From Glycine soja (lineage: Eukaryota; Streptophyta; Magnoliopsida; Fabales; Fabaceae): a stretch of DNA of 64,000 bases. The DNA lies in the NCBI RefSeq assembly GCF_004193775.1, contig NC_041012.1:10561223-10625222 (forward strand). The letters run 5' to 3'. A program made the translations under genes and the position numbers. A model generated the notes under the pieces. That model searched no databases. It was not told where the DNA came from and saw only the letters and a list, made by a program, of their open reading frames with translations. Of the stretch, positions 50,101-61,539 are shown in pieces (the stretch's first letter is position 1; each line of letters starts with the position of its first letter).

Positions 50101-52290
50101 ATATATTCTCGTATTTCTCCAACTCGTTAAAAATTCACAGCAAGAACAAAATTTAATATGATAAACAGGCCTAGAATGTAATGACAAAAATTATAGGCAA
50201 ACAAGACTGGACTGAAAAAATCAAAAACACAAACAGCAAAGGGGTGTTAGGCTTTTGGCATTCCCCATTGGGCCTTACGGAATAAAAAATTTTGTCTTTA
50301 ACCAAAAACTACGGGGGAGTATAAATAGCCAAAAACATGAATGCAGCTGTTGAATATTGGGCCTCTCAAAAAATAATTGTTCTTAACCAAAAATTTTAAA
50401 TAAATGTCAAAATTATACCTTAGGAGAGTAAAAGCCTTTTGAAGAACATTATCGACAACCCCAAATATTTTCGTCAAGTATAGTTTCATTATTTTCGGAA
50501 CACAACTAAAAAAACTTTAAACTAAAGAATTTATATGAATACGAAATATTTCAGATTATAAACACCGTTTATCATATGTAAGAAGAGATTTTACTTGAGA
50601 AAAAACAACCGACAGGCACCATGCATGCCTAGTTATTATATATCATCACTATGTTATGTCTGGAGAGACCATTAATAAGTAGAAATAAAGTGTAAGCAGT
50701 AGTACACTTGAAGTTTAAGTTATTTACATCATTATATTGGCGTCACTAGTAATGACAAGGCTTAGTTGCGTTAAATTTTTATATAATGATTGATGGGGTT
50801 ATTGTGTCCATACATGAAGAATCGAATAACCTATACGTTCGGATAATGCCTTTGATTCTTTAAGTAAATAAATGCTGAATTAAAATTTTGAGGAGAATTC
50901 ATTGCATATTGATATAATCAATGAAGGGAATGCCAAATAACTAACATGGCACGAATGATAAATGCAAGTTTAGCCTAAGAAAATGCAAGTACTAGTATCT
51001 GACAAGTATTAATATGGGACAACTTTCACTTTTTGCTTTTCTTTTTCTTCTCTCACATGAAAATAAACACTTTTGTTTTTTGTTTAGAAAGAAGGGCTAA
51101 AGCTTCAAGAAAAAAATATTTATTAATAACCACGAGGGAAGTTAATCAAAGATACAGCAGCCATTACCGAAAAAGATAATGCTTTGTTTAACCTTCGAAT
51201 ATTTGTGATTATATGTGTATGTCAGTGTGTATATTAAAATCTTAAGGATTTTTATGAAGGTGTGTGCTTTTATTTGCACGTTGTTGTGCCGATTGTGCTC
51301 CATAAAAAACTTACCTAAATAAAAACCCCAAAAAATAGTTATTCAAGAGAGAACACCTAATTAGACTTTTATTTTGTTCCTCCTGTAGTTTCGCATGGCG
51401 GCTTATATTTTTATATTACTTTAAGACCATGGGACTCTTGCAGTTTTCTTTTTTCTAAAAAGAAAAGTTAGCTCTTATGTCTTTATCATCATTTCAATAT
51501 TTTTAATGAAAATTTCCTATTAAGTTTTTTAACTTTTTTTTTTATAGTTTTTACATTATTTTTTTTAATAGTGTTATATTATTATAAAAAATTTATGCAC
51601 AATTTTATTTAAAATAAAAATTCTAGAAAATTTCAAAAAATTTACACTTTTATATTTTTTTTTTATTTTTACTTCAAAAAATATTATTTTATATTGTTAA
51701 AAAACAGTTTCTTACATAAGATACATATTTTATTTTTAAAAAAACTTGATTGACACATAGAATTGCTTTAATGGAAAATAAACTATTTTCGATAAACTCT
51801 CATGCTTTTAATTGTGTAACAAATTTCAAAAGTCAATACATTTATTGTATTTCTATTTTTACTATTAGAAATAAGGTCAGGAAAAGTCTTGTTCGTTAGC
51901 ATACGTTTGATTTTCTTCGATCTTCAAACCAAATTTTCTAGCTGAATTATTTTAAGGGAAATTTGATTATAAATTATTCAAAATAATAGCTTATAAGTAA
52001 AAGTACCCCAACTGAAATTTCATACTTAAAGAAAAAAAGGTGTCATCTAAGGGAAGACGGCGTCAAGAAAGGCAAAATATGTGCAAAATTTCGCAACACT
52101 CATTTGAGCTATTCCATCATATGGACCCCACAATGGTGTCTGGTGCTGAAGATAATTATTGTTGAATTAAATCTGAAGGCTCCGCAGTCACAATCACACC
52201 AATCGCATGGACAGCAGCCACAGTTCACGGTGATGACAAATAAAATACGTTCTACCCAAAAAAATATATATATATCTTTTTTAAGTCTTG
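47200..52290. other. Intergenic, no convincing gene
   Basis: Plus-strand frames at 48309-48740 (about 143 codons, non-ATG start) and 49820-50098 (about 92 codons, non-ATG start) are the longest. The second ends with a piece (EPKYWRRIMDEEIPFYWVKN) faintly like the repeat of plant organ-specific proteins, but lacks a signal peptide and the rest of that family. Two segments, about 47497-47770 and 51480-51785, share blocks and may be one repeat family. Confidence 0.4.
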
Positions 52291-52291
52291 A

Positions 52292-53420
52292 GAGGATGTA
52301 TTCAATTAAAATTTCATCAAATTTTAAAAGACTTTTTTTATAATTTCTTTTATGATATTCAATTGGAATTTTTAAATGATATAAATAAATTTTGTAATAT
52401 TTAATTAAGATTTTTAAAATTTTTTAACGAGATAACAAAATTTGATAATATTTAATTAGGATTTTTTATAAGTTATAAAAAAGTCTTTTTGTATTAAAAA
52501 ATATATAAATTTTGATGAATTATTTTTAAAGATAGATTTCATCAAATTTTTAATATAAAATATCTATCAAGCAATATGACTCAGACCCTCAAGATCTTGT
52601 TACATTTTTTTTTTATATTGATTGTCAACCTTTCTTCATCTCGTTACACATACTTTTTTCTTCTCTCTTTAATATTATTAAATATGTGTATGTCATATAT
52701 CTTTCTCTTATTAATTTGAAATAACAAAATGTTAAATATACTTCTCTCTTATACATTTTTTCGTTTAATTTTTAAATTAATATTTGTCTTATGTGTTAAA
52801 ATTAATCATTTTTTCTTTAAATTATGTTCATCACTTACTCAACACATTATTTTTGTAACTGTCACCCTTAACTTTGTTATCAACATAACTTATTAATCAT
52901 TTTATAAATTTTTTACCTTCACCATTCTTTCCTATCTCGTTTAAACATGTCATTAGATTTATCATGAAATAATTATAATAATTAAAAAAAGAGAAAATCA
53001 ACTTATAATTTTAATCCATTGCTTAAATTTAAAGGTGAGAATGAGAAAATATTATTACAAAAAATGTTAATATATGAGGACATAAAACTAGAATCAATTT
53101 AGTTATTAAATGATTTTAAAAAAATATATATTAATTTTATTTTTTTATCCAAATTTTATCATTTCTTATTATTTTTTCACTAATTCTTATAATTTTGTAT
53201 ATATTTTTAAAAAATCACATAATCCTTTCAAATCTTATAAATTTATAAAGTCTTTTTATATCCTTTAAATTGTTATGATATAAATTCACTCAAATTTAAA
53301 CTATCATAAAAATCTTATAAAAAAATATGACAAATCATAATATTTTTACATAATCTTTAAAATCCACAAGACATCTTTATGTTAAAATAATCTTTTAAAA
53401 ACCTAATTTAATACACTCCC
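52292..53420. mobile_element. Possible family-C inverted-repeat element, ~1.1 kb
   Basis: The left end 'gaggatgtattcaattaaaa' and right end 'cctaatttaatacactccct' are imperfect reverse complements and resemble the ends of the element at 23532-23758. The first 220 and last 200 bases share 'tttaattagg', 'aaagtctttt' and 'caagaca' words with it. The middle, with a pyrimidine-rich segment near 52630-52940, may be an insertion or unrelated DNA. Confidence 0.4.
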
Positions 53421-53439
53421 TTCCACTTTTAGGAATTTT

Positions 53440-54090
53440 ATTTTTAGTGATTATTTTTTTTCCATCATAGATAAAAAAATGTTAAGAGACTAACAGTAAT
53501 AATGGGGAAAAAAAAATAAGAAATGTTGATCGGTAAAAAAAAATTCAAGGACAAAAAATATCCAAAAAATTAGAGGCTAAAAAATAATAAACCAAAACTA
53601 AATATTCAATTTTAGATTTGAATATGATTTTCTACCTTTTACATGTGATTCTAAGAAATTAATAATTATAATTTTCACATCTTAAATACAATTCCTTATT
53701 CATTAATTTATTAACAAATATTTTTTAAAAATATTTTTTTTTATTAGGGAGAGAAAGTAGTTATGAACAACTTTCAGACATGGTATTCGTCATGCAATAA
53801 TTTATAGAATATTTTGATAAAAAAAGTTATACAATATTAATTTTCTCTCTCACTTCATTTATTGTGTTTCATATTTTTTTAAAATAGATTTCTTTCTCCT
53901 TTTGGTTTCTCTCTTAATTGTATAAATTATCGTAGAAATAACATTTTTCTACCTTTTTAATATTTTTTAAAAAATAATAAGTAAGTAAATACATATATTT
54001 TAAATTTAAACGAAAATTTCCCTTATTTTTTTGTCCTCTCTTGTAATTATAGTTTATTTTATTCTCCCTCTCTCAAGGACATGTATACTT
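53440..54090. other. AT-rich intergenic DNA
   Basis: Homopolymer-rich, no frame of interest, no clear repeat partner in the window. Confidence 0.4.
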
Positions 54091-54097
54091 TTTTTTA

Positions 54098-54618
54098 CTA
54101 AATTATAATTTTGTTTCTTCTAGTTTTCCAAATTTATTATTTTTGTCTCTTTGATTTTTAATTATAATATTTGGTCATTCTAGTTTTATAAATTTACGAT
54201 TTTGGTTCTTATATATTATTAACTAATAATTGATTATTAGAGATATTAAATCAATTATAAATTAAATAAAAATTATTAATCATTAAAAAACTTTAATAAA
54301 AGACTATTATTCTTAATATGATATTATTATCAATGAAGTAGTATGCCACAATGAAGGTAAAAGATATTTTTTGTAAAAAAAAAAATGAGGAACACAATGT
54401 TATTAAAAATTAGGATCAATAATTTTTAATAATTAACAGTTTTGATTAATTTATCATTAACTTAATAATTAAATTAATCACAATTATTTGTTAATAATTT
54501 ATCAAGAGACCAAAATAATTAATTTACAAGATTAAGAGAATCAAATATTATCATTAAAATCTAAATGAACCAAAATCATAAATTTAAAAAATTAGAAAAA
54601 TAAAAATTATAATTTAAT
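54098..54618. mobile_element. Fold-back miniature element, family B copy 2
   Basis: It shares ends and internal block order with 19282-19786: left 'ctaaattataattttgtttc', then 'ttttaattataatatttggtc', 'aactttaataaaag', 'atttgttaataatttatcaa', right 'aaaattataatttaat'. The ends are reverse complements of each other. About 520 bases, non-coding. Confidence 0.65.
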
Positions 54619-54619
54619 A

Positions 54620-56000
54620 TTTTTTAAGAGCAAACATGTATACTTTTAATTGCATTCTTTGTTTCACTTTTTAATTATAAAGTTCTCATTTTATTTTTAA
54701 TCTATTTCTTGATTTTAAAGATTTGCATACGAAAAACTAAAAGATTTAGTATAAAGTTGTCACTTTGATTTCTTGATTTTTTTATTATAAAAATAGCATT
54801 GTTAAAGAAAAGTACCTAAAATATTTTTATTGAAAAATAGCATATGAGATAGTTGTTTTAATTTGTATGTAGAGAAGATTTTCTAATATAAACACTCTAA
54901 TTTTATGAATAGAAGTCTTTAAGCTAAAAAAAGTCTTTAGTCTTAATTTTATAAAACGTTTTTTTTCCTGCAATTTTATAAAACGTTATTCACCCATTTA
55001 TTAAAAATATGTTTAAAAGATTTAAATAAATAATGTTTTGCAAGATTAAGTCCTGAATTAAAATTGTATAAATTTAAATATTTTCACAACCAAAATTGAC
55101 CGTCTTAAAATTTAAAATGGAATATATTTGTGAAATAACATTAAAGTTTTCGATTCTTAGTCTATAAGGAAACAAAGAAAAACAAAAAACAAATGGCACT
55201 TCTCGTATAATATACTCTCCTTTTGTTATCATTTCGTTTTCTTTCTTATTCTTCCACAACGTATCATTGGTTTACCCAAAACGTATCATTTTCTTATTAC
55301 TTTATTATGATTTTTTTTACCACATAATAAATATAAATATGAAATATTTCCTAATTTTGTCCGTTATCAGTAGTATTCCTTAAAAAATTTGATTGATCAT
55401 ACTTAATGAAATTTTACTTTTTCATATTTTTTTTTCATTTGTAAGACTTAACCTTAAAAGTTTATTTAAAAACTTAAATTTAGTGTTCCTAAAACTAATA
55501 TTATATCATATTAAAATACATTTTATCTATTATTTTTCAATTTCAATTTGATAAACAGTTTCACTTTACTCTTTTGAAATACTATTTCTATTACACTACA
55601 TTCATTATTTTTGTCAGTTTTTTCATACAAATAATATTAATATTGACAATATAATAAATATATTACGTTTTAACCAAATAATTGGATATAAATAGAAAAT
55701 ATTTTTTTTTTGCCAGATTTTTACTTATTTTCGACCACTAGTGGGGATCCATTTTCTCTTAATGTTACGTTTCTTACAGTTTTTTTTTTTTACTGAATTT
55801 ACAGTTTTTTTATGTCATCAAATTGACCAATTTAATTTAATGTAATAAATTAAGTATAAAATTTAATGACGATAGAGGTAGTAAAACATAAAACCAAACA
55901 AACCGAAATAATAAGGGGGAGAAAAAGCATTGTATTTTATCGATCTTCTTCTTCTTACTAATATTTTTCTCTCTTCCTCTGTCTAATTCTGAAACAAAAC
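54620..56000. other. AT-rich region upstream of the first kinase gene
   Basis: No coding frame. The last 150 bases, with a CT-rich stretch ('cttcttcttcttac', 'ctctcttcctctg') at 55940-55982, look like a plant promoter and leader for the kinase that starts at 56055. No clear TATA box was placed. Confidence 0.4.
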
Positions 56001-56001
56001 A

Positions 56002-56049
56002 ATGAAACATTGAGTGGCAATTTTACTGTGTGGAATGTTCTTCTTCTGA
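56002..56049 (+). other. Two tiny upstream ORFs before the kinase start
   Basis: ATG-AAA-CAT-TGA at 56002-56013 and ATG followed by three TTC codons and TGA at 56035-56049 precede the kinase ATG at 56055. Neither is in frame with it. If this stretch is in the mature leader, they could damp translation. That it is transcribed is an inference. Confidence 0.5.
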
Positions 56050-56054
56050 TAAAA

Positions 56055-58533
56055 ATGAAGTGTTTCTATTTCTCAAACGGAGAAGACGAGGATTCCGTGG
56101 GGGGAGGAGCGGCGGCGAGTTCGCGCGGCGGCTCCACCTCGCGCGTGTCGTGGGCTCGTTCGCTGAGCCTGATGGACACGCGCAGCAGCAGCCGCTCCCA
56201 CTTCGACTCCGAGTCGACGGAGTTCTCCGACACGGTGGACTTCCACCACTTCCTGGCGCAGCGCCGCGCCAACGATCTCCGTCTCTTCTCCTTCTCCGAC
56301 CTGAAATCCGCCACGCGCGCCTTCAGCCGCGCCCTCCTCGTCGGCGAGGGAGGCTTCGGCTCCGTCTACCGCGGCTTCCTCGACCAAAACGACGTCGCGA
56401 TCAAGCAGCTGAACCGCAACGGCCACCAAGGGCACAAGGAGTGGATCAACGAGGTGAACCTGTTAGGTGTCATGAAGCACCCTAATTTGGTGAAGTTGGT
56501 TGGGTACTGTGCCGAAGACGATGAGAGAGGGATTCAGAGGCTTTTGGTTTACGAGTTTATGCCGAATAAGAGCTTGGAGGATCATCTCCTTGCAAGAGTG
56601 CCATCGACGATAATCCCTTGGGGAACCAGGTTGAGGATCGCGCAGGATGCGGCGAGGGGTTTGGCGTATCTTCATGAGGAAATGGATTTTCAGGTACAGT
56701 GTTTGTCATGGATTGTTTCTTTCTTTGCCTTTGTCGTGTGTGTATTAGTCAGGTTATTTAGGTTTTGTCTATGTGGTCATTTATGTGATTTGATTTCAAA
56801 AGAAAACATGTGGGTCTTTTTTTGTGGTTAAAACATTTGCATGCTTGATTTTGGTTAAATGTCAATTGGATGGGTATCTTTATGGAAGAGAGTTTTTGTC
56901 ATAAATAGAAGGTGAGCCCTCATACAACGGTGAAGTTGCGACTTGGTAACTAGTTGAGTCTGAAAACAGTCTCTTTACATATGCAGAAGAAAGGTTGCGT
57001 ACAATTATCCTCCCTCGCACCTTCGCGAACCAAGGAGCCTCTGCGGTACATTATTATTGTTGAAGTGAATACAAGTTGTTTCATGTGTAGAATTAAGTTT
57101 GAGAGATGGTTTAGATGCGGAATTAAACGAGAACGTAGCAAGAGCAAAGGTACAATTATTAGGTGGGGAAATTTGCATCTGGGTGTACCAAATGTGCAAC
57201 CAAACTGGGCAGCAAATCATTGATCAGGATTCAGGATATTCAATTAATGAGTTTTAATTTGAAGTGCTGTTTGTGAACTTTTTGTTGGTAAAGCAAATGT
57301 TAAGGATTGATTTTTTTCTTTGTTTGGCTTTAGGTTGAATTAGAAATATAAGGGTGGTCAAGATTCAAGAAATTTGTGACTTGGACATTCCTATTTGGCT
57401 TTTTTAGGTTTAATAATGGTTGATAGAATAGGTTCCATATGGTTTTGGCATGACTTAATTCGTTTTTATGGTTGTGGTTGTGGATGGTTTGTACTGTGAA
57501 TATCTTTTACAGCATTTCACATCTGCTAAAATTCATTGAGAATTTTTGTGGAAACACATTATTAATGATTGCCATTCTTACTGGTGTAGCTAATATTTCG
57601 GGATTTTAAGACATCCAACATCTTGCTGGACGAGAATTTCAATGCAAAGCTTTCTGATTTTGGACTGGCTAGGCAAGGACCCTCAGAAGGGTCTGGCTAT
57701 GTTTCAACAGCAGTAAGAATTTGTCTATACTCTTGAGAAAACTCATTATATTGACAATATTGCATCATAGTAGTAACATCAGAATAGTGTGCCTGCTGGC
57801 AGCTTATATTGAGTAAATTAACTATATTTTACCATATTCAATGTGAATGAATCTAATTTATAAAAAGTTACAATGATAATCTGAAGTCTGAATCTTCGTT
57901 TTGTTCCTGATATTTTGCTGTCATGCAAAATAAATGACTTATTTCTTCTCAAAGGTTGTCGGCACCATAGGTTATGCTGCACCTGAGTATGTTCAGACTG
58001 GTAAGCTAACTGCTAAGAGTGATGTGTGGAGCTTTGGTGTAGTTCTTTATGAGCTTATCACTGGGAGGAGAGCTGTAGAGAGAAACCTACCAAAAAATGA
58101 GCAAAAGCTTTTGGAATGGGTAAGACCTTATGTTTCTGATCCTAGGAAGTTCTATCGTATTGTAGACCCCCGACTTGAGGGACAATACTGCATCAAATCA
58201 GCTCATAAACTTGCAATTCTAGCAAACAAGTGCATCATGAAGCAGCCAAAGTCCCGTCCAAAAATGAGCGAGGTGGTTGAGTCTCTTGGAAGCATTATTA
58301 ATGAGATTGTTCCTCAGGATGAACAAATCCCCCAAGCTGCTGTAGTAGCAATTGGAGAAGAAAAAGAAGAAAAGTTATCTGTAGAGAACACTAAACCTGA
58401 ACCTTCAGCTAAACAAGGGAACTATTACCTGAAGAAGGTTTTTGAATTGAAAGATATTGTCAGCTTAAGAAATAAGTCTATTGGAAGGTTAGATTGGAAA
58501 AGTTGGGCACCTGGGCTAGTAAGAACTTGGTGA
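56055..58533 (+). CDS. Receptor-like cytoplasmic kinase, PCRK1/PBL (RLCK VII) type, 446 aa
   Basis: Three exons: 56055-56693, 57590-57712, 57955-58533. Phase 0 at both joins, 1341 bases. The N terminus [18 protein letters not shown], with Cys3 as a possible lipidation site, is like PCRK1/PBL19-type kinases. A Ser/Arg-rich linker precedes the kinase domain. Glycine loop GEGGFG at residues 97-102, VAIK lysine at 117, conserved [13 protein letters not shown] and [20 protein letters not shown], catalytic FRD at 216-218 ([10 protein letters not shown]), DFG at 236-238, and [10 protein letters not shown] at 257-266. All residues needed for catalysis are present. Such kinases act at the plasma membrane downstream of immune receptors. 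Exon 1 is much richer in G+C (56090-56450) than the rest, which is codon bias, not transfer. An alternative in-frame upstream extension has no ATG. Confidence 0.95.
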
Positions 58534-58559
58534 ATGGTGATAAGTGACCTGTATATCTT

Positions 58560-59108
58560 GGAAAGAAAAATCTTCTTCCCCTACAGTCACCTGCTAATCG
58601 CAATGTTTGTTGATCACATAGTTTTCAGTCAGTGAAATCAACATTGTCAGGCACACAGTTAACAACAAGCTGGTATATATCCAATTTTGTATCAGTTAAT
58701 AATTGTATGTACAGGTTAATTTTGAGGAAAGCTATAATTTGTTAAATGATTTGGCCTTCTCAAAACTAACATCGAATTTAGTCTTCAAAATGAATAAGTA
58801 TTTAGGTAATAAAAGGAATTAAATGTTTCATTTCAGCTATACTCGCTTGAGTCTTTCAACTTGCAGGTTACTGTTTAGTGTAAAAAATGAATGTTTAGTA
58901 TCAAGTTTTCTATCAAAAGGTAAATGTTCTATTAGTAAAACAAGATGTCATTACTGCGATAGCACACCGGTTTGACTTTTTGTATGTTTCATTTGGTTTT
59001 CGTAGAAATGTTTACTGTTCACTTATATAGTATAAATATTTGAATACTTCTTTGCTGTCTTTTTATATGTTGTTAAGGTTACAGTATACAAATTAAGAAA
59101 AAAAAATA
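58560..59108. other. 3' region of the first kinase gene
   Basis: Probably contains the 3' untranslated region in its first few hundred bases. No other feature is recognised. Confidence 0.4.
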
Positions 59109-59109
59109 G

Positions 59110-59976
59110 TTAATTACACTGACACATCCTGTGGTTTTTTCTAATTATACTTGACACTCCTCCATTTTTTCTCCCTCCATAAATCCCCCAAAATTTTAAG
59201 CTTTTGTACATTGGTACTCCTCTCTCCTAAATACCGTGAATTTCATTAACATAAACCAAACATGTGAGTTGCACATGACTTTTAATGAAATTATTTCCAA
59301 AATTTCTTCATCTTCTTCCTCTCAACTCAAACAAGATGTTGAATTTTATTTTTTTGCAGCAACAGGGTAAAACTTTCGATCAAGCCACCGTTGTATCAGA
59401 TAAATTCATATTAACTAACTCATAGCTAGAACATGCAACACAATATCTTTAGAAAAAGAAACACGTTTTGATAATCTAATCAATGATCATAAAGTCATGA
59501 AAAATTATGCAGCATCAATTTCATTGTATGCATTTTGACGTAATTGGAGCACTTGAAGCACCGTGTTGTTGTCGATGCGCTTGCGGATGAACTCGGAGGC
59601 GCAGCCGTTATCGGCGACGATGGTGGCGGTGAGATCCTGCCGTTGAGGACCTTGCGGTGCATCTGGTCCGCGGCGTTGCGGGCATTGTGGCGGGACACAA
59701 ACTCGATCAAAAAGGTCACACTGCGGCTGAGGCACACACCCTTGGAAACCCAGAATCCGTTTTGAAAACCCTTCAGGATTCGGTGGTTTTGTTACAGGTG
59801 TAAGCGAGGGGCAATTTTGAGTTTGCAAAAGTAGACAAGGACATATCCGTCATTCAACTTTAAATGTTAAACGTTACCTGACACCGTTACATGAAGGAGG
59901 TAGAAGTAATTTACAAAATAAGAGGGGTGATGAGTGTAATATGAGTAAATCAGAAGGTCATTAGTGTAATTTACTC
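59110..59976. mobile_element. Inverted-repeat element carrying a captured gene fragment (Pack-type candidate)
   Basis: The left end 'ttaattacactgacacatcc' and following 'taattatacttgacactcct' is matched by the reverse complement of the right end, which reads 'gtaaattacactaatgacct' and then 'atattacactcatcacccct'. The arms pair over about 60 bases at roughly two thirds identity. Between them lie about 750 bases with a GC-rich core (59540-59760) that is coding-like on the minus strand and derived from a host gene (see 59500-59740). No transposase is present. This is how Pack-MULE-like and other gene-capturing non-autonomous elements look. Superfamily and target duplication could not be determined. 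Confidence 0.55.
59500..59740 (-). pseudogene. Captured fragment of a U11/U12-31K (ZCRB1-like) gene
   Basis: Minus-strand translation gives CLSRSVTFLIEFVSRHNARN then AADQMHRKVLNGR, which fits the second half of the RNA-recognition motif of the U12-type spliceosome 31-kDa protein. After a one-base frame shift it continues with DLTATIVADNGCASEFIRKR. After another shift come RCFKC and NYVKM, where the zinc knuckle (CxxC...) begins. The fragment lacks the RRM start, the rest of the knuckle and any start codon, so it is a broken copy. C/G-rich third positions contrast with the AT-rich surroundings. The family assignment rests on remembered sequence and is fairly strong for the NGR-TATI-ADNG-SEFIRKR block. 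Confidence 0.65.
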
Positions 59977-59979
59977 AAA

Positions 59980-61500
59980 ATATTAATTTCCACATTTATA
60001 TTAAGATTATTTGTAATATTTTTAGTATGTTATTTATCTCTTTTGTTTATTATTTTGACATTTTATATATCATTGTTTTTCTCTCTTTTTTGTGGGTATT
60101 ATTGAGAAAATGATAATAATATTTTGAAGTTTTAAAATAATATATATAGAAATATATATTTTTTCAATACTGACAGATAATAAATTTTCTTCAAAAGTGA
60201 CAGGTATAAAGTAAGGTAAGCATTAATAAGTTCGTTCAATTGATCGTTTTCAAAATTTCAAAAATAGATAGATGTTTACAAGCAATATGTTTGAATGTAA
60301 TAAATTTACATTCAATGAAAACTTCAAAATAATTTACACGCAAGATGTTAAGAATGTAATAAATTTACATTTAATTGATGGAAAAACTAATTCATTTTAG
60401 GGATACTTCATACTTATCAAGACTCTAATATCTCTAAAAAAAAATCAAGACTCTAATAAATTACTATTTTCTATTTTTTTGGAAAAATTAATTTACCAGG
60501 TTCTGGATAACCACTATCTTTAGATTAGCACTTGTTTTTTTTTTTACAGACAACTTTTGTGACAGAGTTGAACACAACTTAAAAAACATGGAAAATACGA
60601 GGTTACATCTGTTTGGTTAAAATTATGTACCTACTCTTTTCATTTATCACTCATTATTCTTTATGGTTGTACCAAGAAAATCATGAAGTTGGATATAGAC
60701 AGAGTTGATTAATGCCCCAGAGCGTGCCCAAAACTTATTCAATTGATCGCGAATCATGCAACTAGTCGTTCTGATTAATGTCACACGATAAATGGTCCCA
60801 GTGGCTTTGATTTGAATGAAAAGAGTTATCCACAATTCCCACTTGTGTTGTGATTGTTTCAATCAAGCACAACTTGACATCTACTAGTCCTTAGCAACCC
60901 CGAAAGCAAAGAACATTATCAATTATGTAAAGGTTCACACTTAATTAGTTCTATACATACTAGGGGATAATCCTGTAAACGTTTGTGGCTTTATCCATAC
61001 TCAATGACTCAGGTTTTGCAACTTGCAGTAAACCGTGGTGTAGTTCCGCCAATTAGCTGCCAAGGCTATGGGCCTATGGTTTTTAAGATATTTGTGACAT
61101 GACTTGATAAAGAGTATATATATGACCATATTGGAAAACAAAATCTACCCTACAGTTCCTTTGATCATGATGGGAAAAAAATATCATTGCAGGATATAAA
61201 TTCATATCTCGGACTGTCATTGTCTTTGCTTTGTCCAAAATTATATATGCCTATATTTACAAGAAAGAAATCAACTATAAGTTTTGCTTCAAGTTCTATA
61301 TATGTGAAAACTGCACATTGCAAGTGTAACAAAATAAAGTTGGAAAACTTTATACCAATATAAAAAACAACAAAATTGAGCTAACCAGAGCCAAATAAGA
61401 CAGTACCTGCAGTAGTTCCAGCTATTTTGACTACATATTACAAACAGAACCTGAAATATATACATACGTAAAACCTATTAGATAGCATGTGTGCATGATA
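59980..61500. other. Intergenic DNA between the converging kinase genes
   Basis: Two similar short blocks occur at about 60280-60325 and 60340-60380 ('gaatgtaataaatttacatt' in each), forming a small direct repeat with an internal palindrome. No coding frame resembles a protein. The last few hundred bases should include the 3' untranslated region of the minus-strand kinase. Confidence 0.4.
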
Positions 61501-61539
61501 TGAACGTGTTTGAGTTCATGTGGAAACATGCATCAGCTT

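Noticed and set aside
56030..56485. Alternative-frame and antisense ORFs over the GC-rich kinase exon
   Set aside because: They are shadows of the kinase frame, which has all the motifs; their Arg- and Pro-rich products are typical of GC-rich off-frame reading.
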